Shown: positions 1 to 7,599 of the stretch, in pieces
Numbering within the stretch: the first letter of the stretch is position 1
Layout: the number at the start of each line of letters is the position of its first letter
DNA from: an uncultured Prevotellaceae bacterium
Lineage (GTDB): Bacteria > Bacteroidota > Bacteroidia > Bacteroidales > Bacteroidaceae
DNA: 54,388 bases
Assembly: GCA_900316445.1 (NCBI GenBank)
Contig: ONCZ01000045.1
Coordinates: forward strand, 1 to 54,388
Direction of reading: 5' to 3'
Made by a program: the position numbers and the translations under genes
Notes under the pieces: generated by a model
Databases searched by the model: none
Told to the model about the DNA's origin: nothing
The model's input: the letters and a program-made list of their open reading frames with translations, nothing else

Positions 1-1
1 G

Positions 2-325
2 ATGAAGTATGGCGTGATGATTATCAACACCGGTCGTGGAAAGCTCATCAAGACTGCCGACCTTATCGACGGCCTGCGCTCCCATCAAGTAGGTTCTGCT
101 GCCCTCGACGTGTACGAAGAAGAAGCCAACTACTTCTACGAGGACCGCTCAGACAAGATGATTGACGACGACAAGCTGGCCCTGCTCCTGATGATGCCCA
201 ACGTCATCGTGACCTCCCACCAGGCATTCTTCACCCGTGAGGCCGTACATAACATTGCCCTCACCACCCTCCAGAATATCCTCGACTTCAGCGAGGGCAA
301 GGAACTGGTGAATGAGGTGAAATAG
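2..325 (+). CDS. ldhA: D-lactate dehydrogenase, C-terminal part (5' end outside window)
   Basis: This is the last ~107 residues of a D-2-hydroxyacid dehydrogenase, which reduces pyruvate to D-lactate with NADH in the cytoplasm. Visible family features are the INTGRG turn after the NAD-binding fold, the ALDVYEEE stretch and TSHQAF near the end, where the His is the catalytic acid/base in this family. The FYEDRS segment and the overall pattern match LdhA-type lactate dehydrogenases better than phosphoglycerate or glycerate dehydrogenases. The reading frame is open to the window edge, so the Met at position 2 is internal and the real start lies upstream. It ends at a strong hairpin terminator shared with the converging DUF3127 gene. 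Confidence 0.85.
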   Translation: MKYGVMIINTGRGKLIKTADLIDGLRSHQVGSAALDVYEEEANYFYEDRSDKMIDDDKLALLLMMPNVIVTSHQAFFTREAVHNIALTTLQNILDFSEGKELVNEVK

Positions 326-358
326 TCCTGCTACTATTAGGGGACACAAAAAAGAAAA

Positions 359-392
359 CCTCCGTGGAATTCGGACTCCACAGAGGCTTTTT
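359..392. terminator. Bidirectional hairpin terminator between ldhA and DUF3127 gene
   Basis: Arms at 359-368 and 377-386 pair at 9 of 10 positions around an 8-nt loop. A T-run follows on the plus strand (388-392), and an A-rich stretch precedes it, which becomes a T-run on the minus strand. It lies between two convergent genes and can serve both. Confidence 0.8.
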
Positions 393-434
393 GTTTGATT
401 TGTTGTGTTTGTTGGGTCACCCAACGGGCACCTT

Positions 435-863
435 TTAGAAAGGCAGATCGTCTGCTGATCCTTCAGCCGAGGGCTCCTGAGCTGGCGGGAACGGAGCTGT
501 GGCACCACCTGCCGGCGGGAACGGCGCGGCCTGAGGCATGCCTGGAGCTGCCATTGAAGCACCAGCCATCGGTGCTCCGGCGACGGGCTGCTGACCACGA
601 ATGACATTATAAGCGCGGATGTCGTTGAACCAACGTCCATTGAACTCATGGGCATCGATGTCGAACTGAACGGTCAGATCCTCACCCTGCTGGATGTTGA
701 ACTGCTTGATACGGTCTTCTCCGAAGATACGGAAAAGACATTTACGGGGATACTGTCCGGGCACTTCGATGACATAGTCCTGAGACATCCAGTTGTTTCC
801 TGTTCGGGCCGAAACACCACTTTGGGCTGGTAATACGGCAATAATTCTTCCTGTTAATTCCAT
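435..863 (-). CDS. DUF3127-family OB-fold protein with SSB-like acidic tail
   Basis: A 142-residue protein of the Bacteroidota DUF3127 family. Residues 1-90 have alternating strands typical of a small OB fold, including FRIFGEDR and AHEFNGRWFNDI. Residues 92-130 are a low-complexity Ala/Pro/Gly linker, and the last five residues are DDLPF. That layout (OB fold, flexible linker, acidic tip ending in Pro-Phe) copies bacterial single-stranded DNA-binding protein, whose tail recruits repair and replication proteins. The core is not a canonical SSB sequence, so ssDNA binding is an inference. It diverges from dnaN across a 170-nt AT-rich spacer; a weak promoter candidate with a TAATTTCG -7 box lies at 915-908. 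Confidence 0.75.
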   Translation of the reverse strand: MELTGRIIAVLPAQSGVSARTGNNWMSQDYVIEVPGQYPRKCLFRIFGEDRIKQFNIQQGEDLTVQFDIDAHEFNGRWFNDIRAYNVIRGQQPVAGAPMAGASMAAPGMPQAAPFPPAGGATAPFPPAQEPSAEGSADDLPF

Positions 864-954
864 TGCTAAATTTGTTTTTATTTGTTGATTTTCTTGTTTT
901 CAGCGTGCGAAATTACTAAAAATAGTTTGAATTCGGAAAATTTCTCGCCATTTT

Positions 955-986
955 TTTGCGGAATACAACGTTTTTTTGTAATTTTG
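955..986 (+). promoter_or_regulatory. dnaN promoter (Bacteroidota sigma type)
   Basis: TTTG at 955-958, then 20 nt, then TAATTTTG at 979-986, an exact fit to the Bacteroidota TTTG / TAnnTTTG consensus. Transcription would begin near 992, giving a leader of about 40 nt before the dnaN ATG at 1034, which argues against any earlier start. Confidence 0.7.
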
Positions 987-1033
987 TCCCAATTATTAAA
1001 AAGGTAACAAATAACAAGAAAACTATAACAGCT

Positions 1034-2158
1034 ATGAGATTTACAGTATCAAGCAGCGCATTGAGTGGAAAACTCTCTGCCCTCTCAAGAGTGATTAACA
1101 GTAAGAACGCCTTGCCCATCCTTGGCGATTTCGTGTTTGAGATCAAGGACAACGTGCTTTATCTGACGGCCTCAGACTCGGAAAACATGATGAAGACACA
1201 GATCGACCTGACGGAGAGCGACGGCTACTGCCGCTTCGCCATCGGCAACCACGACCTGCTGGAGGCCGTGAAAGGCTTCTCGGAGCAGCCCATCACGTTC
1301 GACGTCGATCAGGAGAAGAACATCGTGAAGATCTCGTATCAGAACGGTCTGTTCTCCCTGCCCATCGAGAACGCCGACGAGTTCCCCATGGCCCAGCCCG
1401 TCAGCGACTTCGCCACATCGATTGTCATGCCCAACCTCATACTGGCTGAGAACATCAACCGCTCCGTCTTCGCTACGGCACAGGACGAGCTGCGCCCCGT
1501 GATGAACGGTATCTACTTCGACCTGACCGCCGACGGACTGGCTGTGGTGGCCAGCGACGGACATAAGCTGGTGCGCAACAAGGTGTTTACCATCAAGAGT
1601 GAGCAGCCCGCTGCCTTCATCCTGCCGAAGAAGCCCGCCAACCTGCTGCGCAACCTGCTGGGCAAGGACGGTGGCGACGTGATCATCCGCTTCGACGAGC
1701 GTAATGCTGAGATCAACTACGGCGACGGCATCCTCCAGTGCCGACTCATCGAGGGCCGCTACCCCAACTATAACAGCGTCATTCCGCAGAACAACCCCAA
1801 CGAACTGCGCGTGGACCGTCTCGGACTGCTGGCCGCCCTGCGCCGTGTGCAGCCCTTCGCCAACGACTCGAGCAACCTGATCCGCTTCCACGTGGAGGGC
1901 TCTACCCTGCAGCTGGATGCCGAGGACTACGACTTCTCGAAGACCGCCACAGAGCGCATGTCGTGCGAATACAACGGTCAGCCGATGTCGATCGGATTCA
2001 AGGGCTCGTCGTTCATCGAGGTGCTGAGCAATTTCGACTGTCAGGAGGTGATCATCCAGCTGGCCGACCCCAGCCGTGCAGGACTGGTACTGCCCTCAGA
2101 GCAGCCTGAGAATCAGGACGTGCTGATGCTGATGATGCCGATGTTGATTAATGATTAA
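1034..2158 (+). CDS. dnaN: DNA polymerase III beta subunit (sliding clamp)
   Basis: A 374-residue ring-forming processivity clamp that tethers the replicative polymerase and other DNA enzymes to DNA. The N-terminus RFTVSSSALSGKLSAL, the ENINRSVFATAQDELRPVMNGI segment that opens the middle domain, and the closing LVLPSEQPENQDVLMLMMPM are characteristic of DnaN, and the length matches the family. The frame is open further upstream to 956, but that portion overlaps the promoter and the family start is MRFTV, so 1034 is chosen. The next gene, a proofreading-type exonuclease, follows after a repetitive 48-nt spacer and probably shares the transcript. Confidence 0.96.
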   Translation: MRFTVSSSALSGKLSALSRVINSKNALPILGDFVFEIKDNVLYLTASDSENMMKTQIDLTESDGYCRFAIGNHDLLEAVKGFSEQPITFDVDQEKNIVKISYQNGLFSLPIENADEFPMAQPVSDFATSIVMPNLILAENINRSVFATAQDELRPVMNGIYFDLTADGLAVVASDGHKLVRNKVFTIKSEQPAAFILPKKPANLLRNLLGKDGGDVIIRFDERNAEINYGDGILQCRLIEGRYPNYNSVIPQNNPNELRVDRLGLLAALRRVQPFANDSSNLIRFHVEGSTLQLDAEDYDFSKTATERMSCEYNGQPMSIGFKGSSFIEVLSNFDCQEVIIQLADPSRAGLVLPSEQPENQDVLMLMMPMLIND

Positions 2159-2205
2159 GGAGGTAAAGGAGTAAAAGGAGTAAAGAAGTAAAAGGAGTAA
2201 AGGAG
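2159..2205 (+). repeat. Purine-rich tandem repeat (AGGAGTAAA units) between dnaN and the exonuclease gene
   Basis: The whole spacer is five imperfect copies of a 7-10 nt unit built from GGAG and TAAA. It starts just after the dnaN TAA and ends one base before the next ATG, so several Shine-Dalgarno-like GGAG motifs precede that start. Confidence 0.7.
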
Positions 2206-2206
2206 A

Positions 2207-3064
2207 ATGAAACTTAATCTTCAAAAGCCACTCGTCATCTTCGACCTGGAGACGACGGGTTTGGATTTGGTCAAAGACCGTGTGATCCAGATATCATATA
2301 TTAAGGTGTATCCCGACGGCCGTGAGGAGCGTGGCGACCATCTCATCAACCCCGAGAAACCCATCGAGCCCATCATCACCCAGCTGACGGGCATCTCTGA
2401 CGACGACGTGAAGGACAAGCCGACATTCAAGATGCTGGCCAAGGAACTGTCGGAGAATTTCGCCGGTTCGGATTTCGCCGGATTCAACTCGAACAATTTC
2501 GACATCCCCCTGCTCGCTGAGGAATTCCTGCGTGCCGGAGTCGATTTCGACTTCTCCAAGTGCCGTATGATCGACGCCTGCACCATCTTCCGCAAGATGG
2601 AGCGCCGTAACCTCGCCGCCGCCTATAAGTTCTACTGCGGACGCAAGATGGAGGAAGACTTCGAGGCCCACCGTGCCGACCAGGATACAGAGGCCACCTA
2701 CCGCGTGCTGATGGGGCAGCTCGACAAGTATGCCCCAGGTGCCAACGAGGATCCTGAGAAGGTGCTGGAGAATGATATAGATATGCTGAACGAGTTCTCG
2801 AAGCAGAACAAGAACGTGGACTTCGCAGGCCGCATCGTCTGGGCAGAGCAGAAGGACGCCAAGGGTAATCCCCTACTCGACGCCGACGGCAAGCCCAAGA
2901 TGATCGAGGTGTTCAACTTCGGTAAGCATAAGGGACTTCCCGTGGCCGACGTATTGCATATCGATCCGGGCTACTACAGCTGGATCCTGTCTGGCGACTT
3001 CACGTACAACACGAAGCAGGTGCTGACACGCATCCGCCTCCGCGAGGCAAAGTTGAATGGATAA
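2207..3064 (+). CDS. DnaQ-type 3'-5' exonuclease (DNA polymerase III epsilon-like)
   Basis: A 285-residue DEDDh exonuclease. The metal ligands are visible: Asp13 and Glu15 in FDLETTG, Asp99 in NNFD, and His155 with Asp160 in AHRADQDTEA. Such enzymes remove 3' nucleotides, either as the polymerase proofreader or in repair. Beyond the nuclease (about residues 8-175) there is a C-terminal module with FGKHKG, DPGYYSWIL and DF, a small domain often seen on Bacteroidota exonucleases of this kind. Its position directly after dnaN fits a replication role. The ATG at 2207 directly follows several GGAG motifs. Confidence 0.9.
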   Translation: MKLNLQKPLVIFDLETTGLDLVKDRVIQISYIKVYPDGREERGDHLINPEKPIEPIITQLTGISDDDVKDKPTFKMLAKELSENFAGSDFAGFNSNNFDIPLLAEEFLRAGVDFDFSKCRMIDACTIFRKMERRNLAAAYKFYCGRKMEEDFEAHRADQDTEATYRVLMGQLDKYAPGANEDPEKVLENDIDMLNEFSKQNKNVDFAGRIVWAEQKDAKGNPLLDADGKPKMIEVFNFGKHKGLPVADVLHIDPGYYSWILSGDFTYNTKQVLTRIRLREAKLNG

Positions 3065-3074
3065 GGCGCATTCG

Positions 3075-3203
3075 CTAAATGATGAATGATAAATGAGAAA
3101 TGATAAATATGGAGACGCATTTGAGGTATAAAAAGATAGTACGTCACAGAAGATGTTTCCTGCTGGGGGCTTTATCATTCATCATTTGTCATTTATCATT
3201 TAG
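3075..3203. repeat. 33-bp inverted repeat pair spanning the DUF4835 start codon
   Basis: The left arm 3075-3107 and the right arm 3171-3203 match as reverse complements at 29 of 33 positions. The arms are built from TTTATCATT-like units. The left arm ends one base before the ATG at 3109; the right arm lies inside the coding region and encodes the hydrophobic core of the signal peptide. In mRNA the start codon would sit in the 63-nt loop of a long hairpin. Confidence 0.8.
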
Positions 3204-4059
3204 CCCCGCAGGGGCGCAGGAGCTACAGGCGCGGATTACCATCAACCACAGCAAAATCCAGGGCACGGATGCCAGTGTCTTTGAAAATCTGCAGCAGACA
3301 CTCGAACAGTTCGTCAACGAGCGCCAGTGGACTGACCTCCAGTTCCAGAAGAACGAGCGCATCGCGTGCAACTTCAACATCACCGTGGACAAGTACGTTA
3401 AGGATGACAACCGTTTCGAGTGTACCGCCCTCATCCAGGCTAACCGTCCGGTCTACAATTCCGCCTACACCTCCACCTTATATAATAATAAGGACGAGAA
3501 CTTTCAATTCAACTTCGTGCAGTTCGACCAGCTGAACTATAACGATGAGACGATCGACAATCAGCTGACGGCGCTCTTTGCGTACTACGCCTACCTGATC
3601 ATCGGTCTCGACCTCGACAGCTTTGCACCCCTCGGCGGCACGGACATCCTCCAGAAGTGCATGTATCTCGTGAACAATGCCCAGGACTTAGGATTCCCCG
3701 GCTGGAAGTCGTTCGAGGACAGTCGAAACCGCTTTGCCATCATCAACGACTATATCGACGAGGCGATGCGCCCCTTCCGTCAGATGCAGTACGACTACTA
3801 CCGCAAAGGTCTCGATGAAATGGCGAATAATGCGGAGCGCGGACGTACGGAGATCTCCAACGCCCTCGACGGCCTGAAGCTTTCCCATGAGAACAAGCCC
3901 CTTAGCCTCCTGCCGCAGATCTGGACCGACTACAAGAAAGACGAGCTCAAGAGCATCTACCAGGGCAAGGGAACCCAGAAGGAGAAGGAACGCATCTACG
4001 ATATGCTGATGTCGATCAACGCCTCGCAGAGCAACACCTGGGATGACATAAAAAAGTAA
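3109..4059 (+). CDS. DUF4835-family secreted protein (PorD-like)
   Basis: A protein of about 316 residues with a basic N-terminus, a hydrophobic segment (LGALSFIICHLSF) and a predicted cleavage after AGA/QE, hence exported. The mature part matches the Bacteroidota DUF4835 family: a mixed beta domain ending in the FNFVQFDQLNYND region, then YYAYLIIGLDLDSFAPLGG and a helical C-terminal half. The family has been called PorD and linked to the type IX secretion translocon; I know this from memory and nothing in the sequence proves it. An alternative in-frame ATG at 3100 lies within the inverted repeat. It is followed 6 nt later by recN. In many Bacteroidales a coaBC gene separates the exonuclease from this gene; it is absent here. 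Confidence 0.8.
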   Translation: METHLRYKKIVRHRRCFLLGALSFIICHLSFSPAGAQELQARITINHSKIQGTDASVFENLQQTLEQFVNERQWTDLQFQKNERIACNFNITVDKYVKDDNRFECTALIQANRPVYNSAYTSTLYNNKDENFQFNFVQFDQLNYNDETIDNQLTALFAYYAYLIIGLDLDSFAPLGGTDILQKCMYLVNNAQDLGFPGWKSFEDSRNRFAIINDYIDEAMRPFRQMQYDYYRKGLDEMANNAERGRTEISNALDGLKLSHENKPLSLLPQIWTDYKKDELKSIYQGKGTQKEKERIYDMLMSINASQSNTWDDIKK

Positions 4060-4065
4060 CCATAA

Positions 4066-5730
4066 ATGCTTAAAAGTCTATATATCAAGAACTTTACGCT
4101 GATTGATGAACTGGATATTGAACTCTATCCGGGCTTCTCTGTCATTACGGGAGAGACGGGTGCAGGTAAGAGTATCATCCTCGGCGCCATCGCTCTGCTC
4201 TTAGGTCAGAGAGCCGACTCAAAGTCCATCAAACAGGGAGCCGACAAGTGCGTCATCGAGGCCCATTTCGACCTGACGCGCTACGATCTGGACGCCTTCT
4301 TCAGCGACAACGACATTGAGAACGACGCCACTGACTGCATCGTACGTCGCGAACTGCTGGCATCCGGTAAGAGCCGTGCCTTCATCAACGACACCCCCGT
4401 GCAGCTCTCGATGCTCAAGGAGTTGGGCGAACGCCTCGTCGATGTCCACTCACAACATCAGAACCTCTTGCTCAACAAGCAAGACTTCCAGTTGGGTGTG
4501 GTTGACATCTTTGCCGACGACGCCACACAGCTCAGTCAATATCAGAAGACCTACAAAGAATACCATCAGGTAAAGCAACAACTCGACGACCTCCGTGAGA
4601 GCATCGAGCGCAACCGTCAGAACGCAGACTTCCTGCGGTTCCAGTGCGACGAACTGACGCAGGCCCGTCTGGTGGAAGGCGAGCAGGAAGAACTCGAACA
4701 GCAGAGCGACACGATGAGCCACTCCGAAGACATCAAGAGTGCGCTCTACGAAGCCGACAACGCCCTGACTGCCGAACAGACGGGCATCGTCACAGCCCTC
4801 CGCACCACGCTCTATGAACTGCGCAAGATCGGCGAGGTCTATCCTGCCGCAGCAGAACTCGAGCAGCGCGTCGACAGCTGTTATATCGAACTTAAGGACA
4901 TCGCCCAGGAGGTGAGCAGCCATCTGGAGCGCATCGACTTCGACCCCGCAGAGATGGATGCCGTCAACAACCGTCTCGACAAGCTCTACGACCTTGAGAA
5001 GAAATACCACGTAGAGACTGTCGAGGAGCTTATTTCCAAGCGCGAGGATGTGGTCAGACAACTGGATCACATCGAGAACAGCGACGAAGCCCTCTCCGCC
5101 CTGGAGCAGCAACTCACGAAGCTGCAAGCTCAGGCTGCGAAAGAGGCCGACGCCCTCACCAAGCTTCGCACCAAGGCCGCCAAGCAGATCGAGGCCGAGA
5201 TGCAGACCAAACTCGTGCCATTAGGGATGCCAAACGTCCGCTTCTCCGTTTCCATCACCCGCGAGGCTTTAAGTCTCAGCGGTCAGGATAAGGTTGCCTT
5301 TATGTTCAGCGCCAACACCTCCACCCCACTCCAGCCCATCTCTCAGGTGGCCTCCGGCGGTGAGATTGCCCGTGTGATGCTCTCCCTGAAAGCTATGATC
5401 AGCGGTGCCGTCAAGCTGCCCACCATCATCTTCGACGAGATCGACACGGGTGTCAGCGGCAAGATGGCCGAGAAGATGGCCGAGATGATGCAGGAGATGG
5501 GCGACCACGGCCGTCAGGTCATCAGCATCACCCACCTGCCTCAGATCGCCGCCCTCGGCACCACGCACTACAAGGTGGAGAAACAGGAAACAGTATTTGG
5601 CACCGTCAGCAGCATGCACCAGCTCTCTCCCGATGAGCGCATCCATGAGATTGCCCAGATGCTCAGTGGCAGCGACGTCAGCGCCGCCGCCATCGCCAAC
5701 GCGAAACAATTATTACGTATCACAAAATGA
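4066..5730 (+). CDS. recN: DNA repair protein RecN
   Basis: A 554-residue SMC-like ATPase that acts at DNA double-strand breaks. The first residues (LKSLYIKNFTLIDELDIEL) and the Walker A motif GETGAGKS (about residues 29-36) form the N-terminal half of the ATPase head. Long charged coiled-coil segments occupy about 150-360. The C-terminal head has the signature ASGGEIARVMLSLK and the Walker B stretch TIIFDEIDTGVSG. The length is normal for the family. It starts 6 nt after the DUF4835 gene, so the two are probably co-transcribed, and its stop is followed by an inverted repeat. Confidence 0.96.
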   Translation: MLKSLYIKNFTLIDELDIELYPGFSVITGETGAGKSIILGAIALLLGQRADSKSIKQGADKCVIEAHFDLTRYDLDAFFSDNDIENDATDCIVRRELLASGKSRAFINDTPVQLSMLKELGERLVDVHSQHQNLLLNKQDFQLGVVDIFADDATQLSQYQKTYKEYHQVKQQLDDLRESIERNRQNADFLRFQCDELTQARLVEGEQEELEQQSDTMSHSEDIKSALYEADNALTAEQTGIVTALRTTLYELRKIGEVYPAAAELEQRVDSCYIELKDIAQEVSSHLERIDFDPAEMDAVNNRLDKLYDLEKKYHVETVEELISKREDVVRQLDHIENSDEALSALEQQLTKLQAQAAKEADALTKLRTKAAKQIEAEMQTKLVPLGMPNVRFSVSITREALSLSGQDKVAFMFSANTSTPLQPISQVASGGEIARVMLSLKAMISGAVKLPTIIFDEIDTGVSGKMAEKMAEMMQEMGDHGRQVISITHLPQIAALGTTHYKVEKQETVFGTVSSMHQLSPDERIHEIAQMLSGSDVSAAAIANAKQLLRITK

Positions 5731-5752
5731 CAACAATATGATATATATAACG

Positions 5753-5826
5753 ACCACTAATTTCACGAATTACACTAATTGGCTGCGCCAGCAAAAATAA
5801 TTCGTGAAATTCGTGTAATTCGTGGT
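5753..5826. repeat. 28-bp inverted repeat of the ATTCGTG family after recN
   Basis: Arms at 5753-5780 and 5799-5826 pair at 24 of 28 positions around an 18-nt loop that itself contains TGGC-TGC-GCCA. The arms consist of ATTCGTG-like units. It occupies most of the spacer between recN and the next gene and could act as a terminator-like or REP-like hairpin. A single arm of the same family lies at 9757-9781. Confidence 0.75.
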
Positions 5827-5839
5827 AAAAATAATAAAT

Positions 5840-7540
5840 ATGTATAAGCAACTGTATAATAAACGAGTATTGAAAGTGATGGCATTGTCCATCGTCCATT
5901 TATCATTATCTATCAGCGTAGCTATGGCTCAGCCCTCGTGGGTCAAGAAAGCCACGAAGTCAGTCTTTACGTTGAAGACCTTCGCCGCCGACGGTTCCCT
6001 CATCGCCAGCAGCAACGGTTTCTTTACCGGTCCGAACGGCGAGGCCGTCAGCAGTTTCTCACCCTTCAAGGGCGCGTCGAGAGCCATCGTCATCGATGCC
6101 CAGGGCAAAGAGACCGCCGTCGAGTGCATCCTCGGTGCCAATGACATCTACGACGTCGCCCGTTTCCGTGTCGCCAGCAACAAGACGCAGCCCCTCCCCA
6201 TCTGCACCACCACGATGCCCGAAAGCAGCACCGTCTGGCTCCTGCCCTATCACGAGACCAAGCAGCTCTACAGCGGTCCCATCCGCAAGGCCGAGAAGTT
6301 CATGGGCAATTACGACTACTACACCGTCGCCATCACCTCTCCTCAGCACGTCGAGAACTGTCCGCTGCTCAATGAGTCCGGCGAGGTCATCGGTCTCATC
6401 CAGCCCTCTGCCAACGCCGACGACTCGCTCAGCTATGCCATCAGCGCCGTCTTCGCCGACTCCCTCCACATGACCGGCTTTAGCATCAACGAGCCAGTCT
6501 TCCAACAGACGCAGGTCAAGAAGGCCCTGCCCTCAGACATCAAGGAGGCCAATGTCGCCCTCTTCCTCGCCAGTTCCCAGAACGACTCACTCGCCTATGC
6601 CGAACTCGTCGACGATATGATCAGCCAGTTCCCCGCTGCCCCCGACGGCTACACCTACAAGGCCCAGCTGGCAGCCGCCGGCGGCGACTTCGCCACAGCC
6701 GACCAGTATATGACCCAGGCTATCCGCGTCTCCGATCCCAAAGACGAGGCCCATTACAACTTCGCCCGTCTCATCTACAACAAGGCCGTCTATCAGTCTG
6801 CCATCCCCTACGACAGCTGGTCGCTCGACAAGGCTCTCTCCGAGATTCGCCAGTCTATCGCCATCTCTCCCCTGCCCTCCTATCAGCAGCTGGAGGCCGA
6901 GATCCTCTTCGCCCAGAAGGAGTACGATGCCGCCTACGACATCTTCATACGCCTCTCGCAGTCGTCCATGCGCAACGCCGAGATCTTCTACAGCGCCGCC
7001 AAGTGCAAGGCCCTGCAGCGTGACACCACCGCCATGCTCTCACTCCTCGACAGTTGCATCAACACCTTCTCCAAGCCCTACTTCAAGGAGGCAGCCCCTT
7101 ACCTCTGGGAGCGTGCCGAGGCCCGTCGCGATGCCGGCAGATACCGTGACGCCATCGCCGACATGAACGAATACGAGAAACTGATGAGTGCCGAGATCAA
7201 CGAGAGTTTCTACTACATCCGTCATCAGACGCACATCCAGGCCCGTCTCTATCAGCAGGCCCTCAACGACATCAACCGCGCCATCCAGATGAATCCCAGC
7301 GAGACGCTCTACTACGCCGAGAAAGCCTCCCTCGAAGTGCGTGTCGGACTCTACGACGAGGCCATCGCCACCGCCAAGGAGTGTATCGCTGTCGATCCCA
7401 ACGCCAGCGACGGCTATCTCTTCCTCGGTCTCGCCCAATGCCTCAAAAACGACAAGAAAGAAGGCCTCGACAATCTTCGCAAAGCCAAGGAACTTGGCGA
7501 TCCGCAGGCCGACGCCCTGATCGAGAAATACAGTAAATAA
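5840..7540 (+). CDS. Secreted pseudo-protease/TPR protein
   Basis: About 566 residues. A signal peptide (hydrophobic LSIVHLSLSISVAMA, cleavage near MAQP) directs export. Residues ~30-210 have the outline of an HtrA/trypsin-like domain: SSNGFFTGPNGEAV corresponds to the glycine-rich strand before the catalytic His, NDIYDVA to the Asp strand, and NCPLLNESGEVIGL to the nucleophile loop. At the His position there is Ser (SSFSPF) and at the Ser position Glu, so it should not cleave. From ~230 onward tetratricopeptide-like helix pairs continue to the end, including ALNDINRAIQMNP and AKECIAVDPNASDGYLFLGLAQ, which suggests a scaffold. ATG 5840 is preferred over the upstream GTG 5822, which lies inside the repeat arm. 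Confidence 0.75.
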   Translation: MYKQLYNKRVLKVMALSIVHLSLSISVAMAQPSWVKKATKSVFTLKTFAADGSLIASSNGFFTGPNGEAVSSFSPFKGASRAIVIDAQGKETAVECILGANDIYDVARFRVASNKTQPLPICTTTMPESSTVWLLPYHETKQLYSGPIRKAEKFMGNYDYYTVAITSPQHVENCPLLNESGEVIGLIQPSANADDSLSYAISAVFADSLHMTGFSINEPVFQQTQVKKALPSDIKEANVALFLASSQNDSLAYAELVDDMISQFPAAPDGYTYKAQLAAAGGDFATADQYMTQAIRVSDPKDEAHYNFARLIYNKAVYQSAIPYDSWSLDKALSEIRQSIAISPLPSYQQLEAEILFAQKEYDAAYDIFIRLSQSSMRNAEIFYSAAKCKALQRDTTAMLSLLDSCINTFSKPYFKEAAPYLWERAEARRDAGRYRDAIADMNEYEKLMSAEINESFYYIRHQTHIQARLYQQALNDINRAIQMNPSETLYYAEKASLEVRVGLYDEAIATAKECIAVDPNASDGYLFLGLAQCLKNDKKEGLDNLRKAKELGDPQADALIEKYSK

Positions 7541-7566
7541 CTAAAGGATTTGGCAATTATATAGAA

Positions 7567-7599
7567 ATGGCCCTTACCGTCAGAACGGTAATGGGCCAT
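7567..7599. terminator. Hairpin between the TPR gene and dnaB (convergent)
   Basis: Arms 7567-7579 and 7586-7599 pair over 13 bp with one bulged base and a 6-nt loop. The dnaB stop codon lies in the loop and its last codons form one arm. Flanks are AT-rich rather than a clean T-run, so the terminator role is likely but not certain. Confidence 0.55.

Noticed and set aside
149-655. Long minus-strand open frame overlapping ldhA and DUF3127
   Set aside because: It is out of frame with the recognised DUF3127 gene, overlaps the terminator, and its composition is that of a shadow frame.
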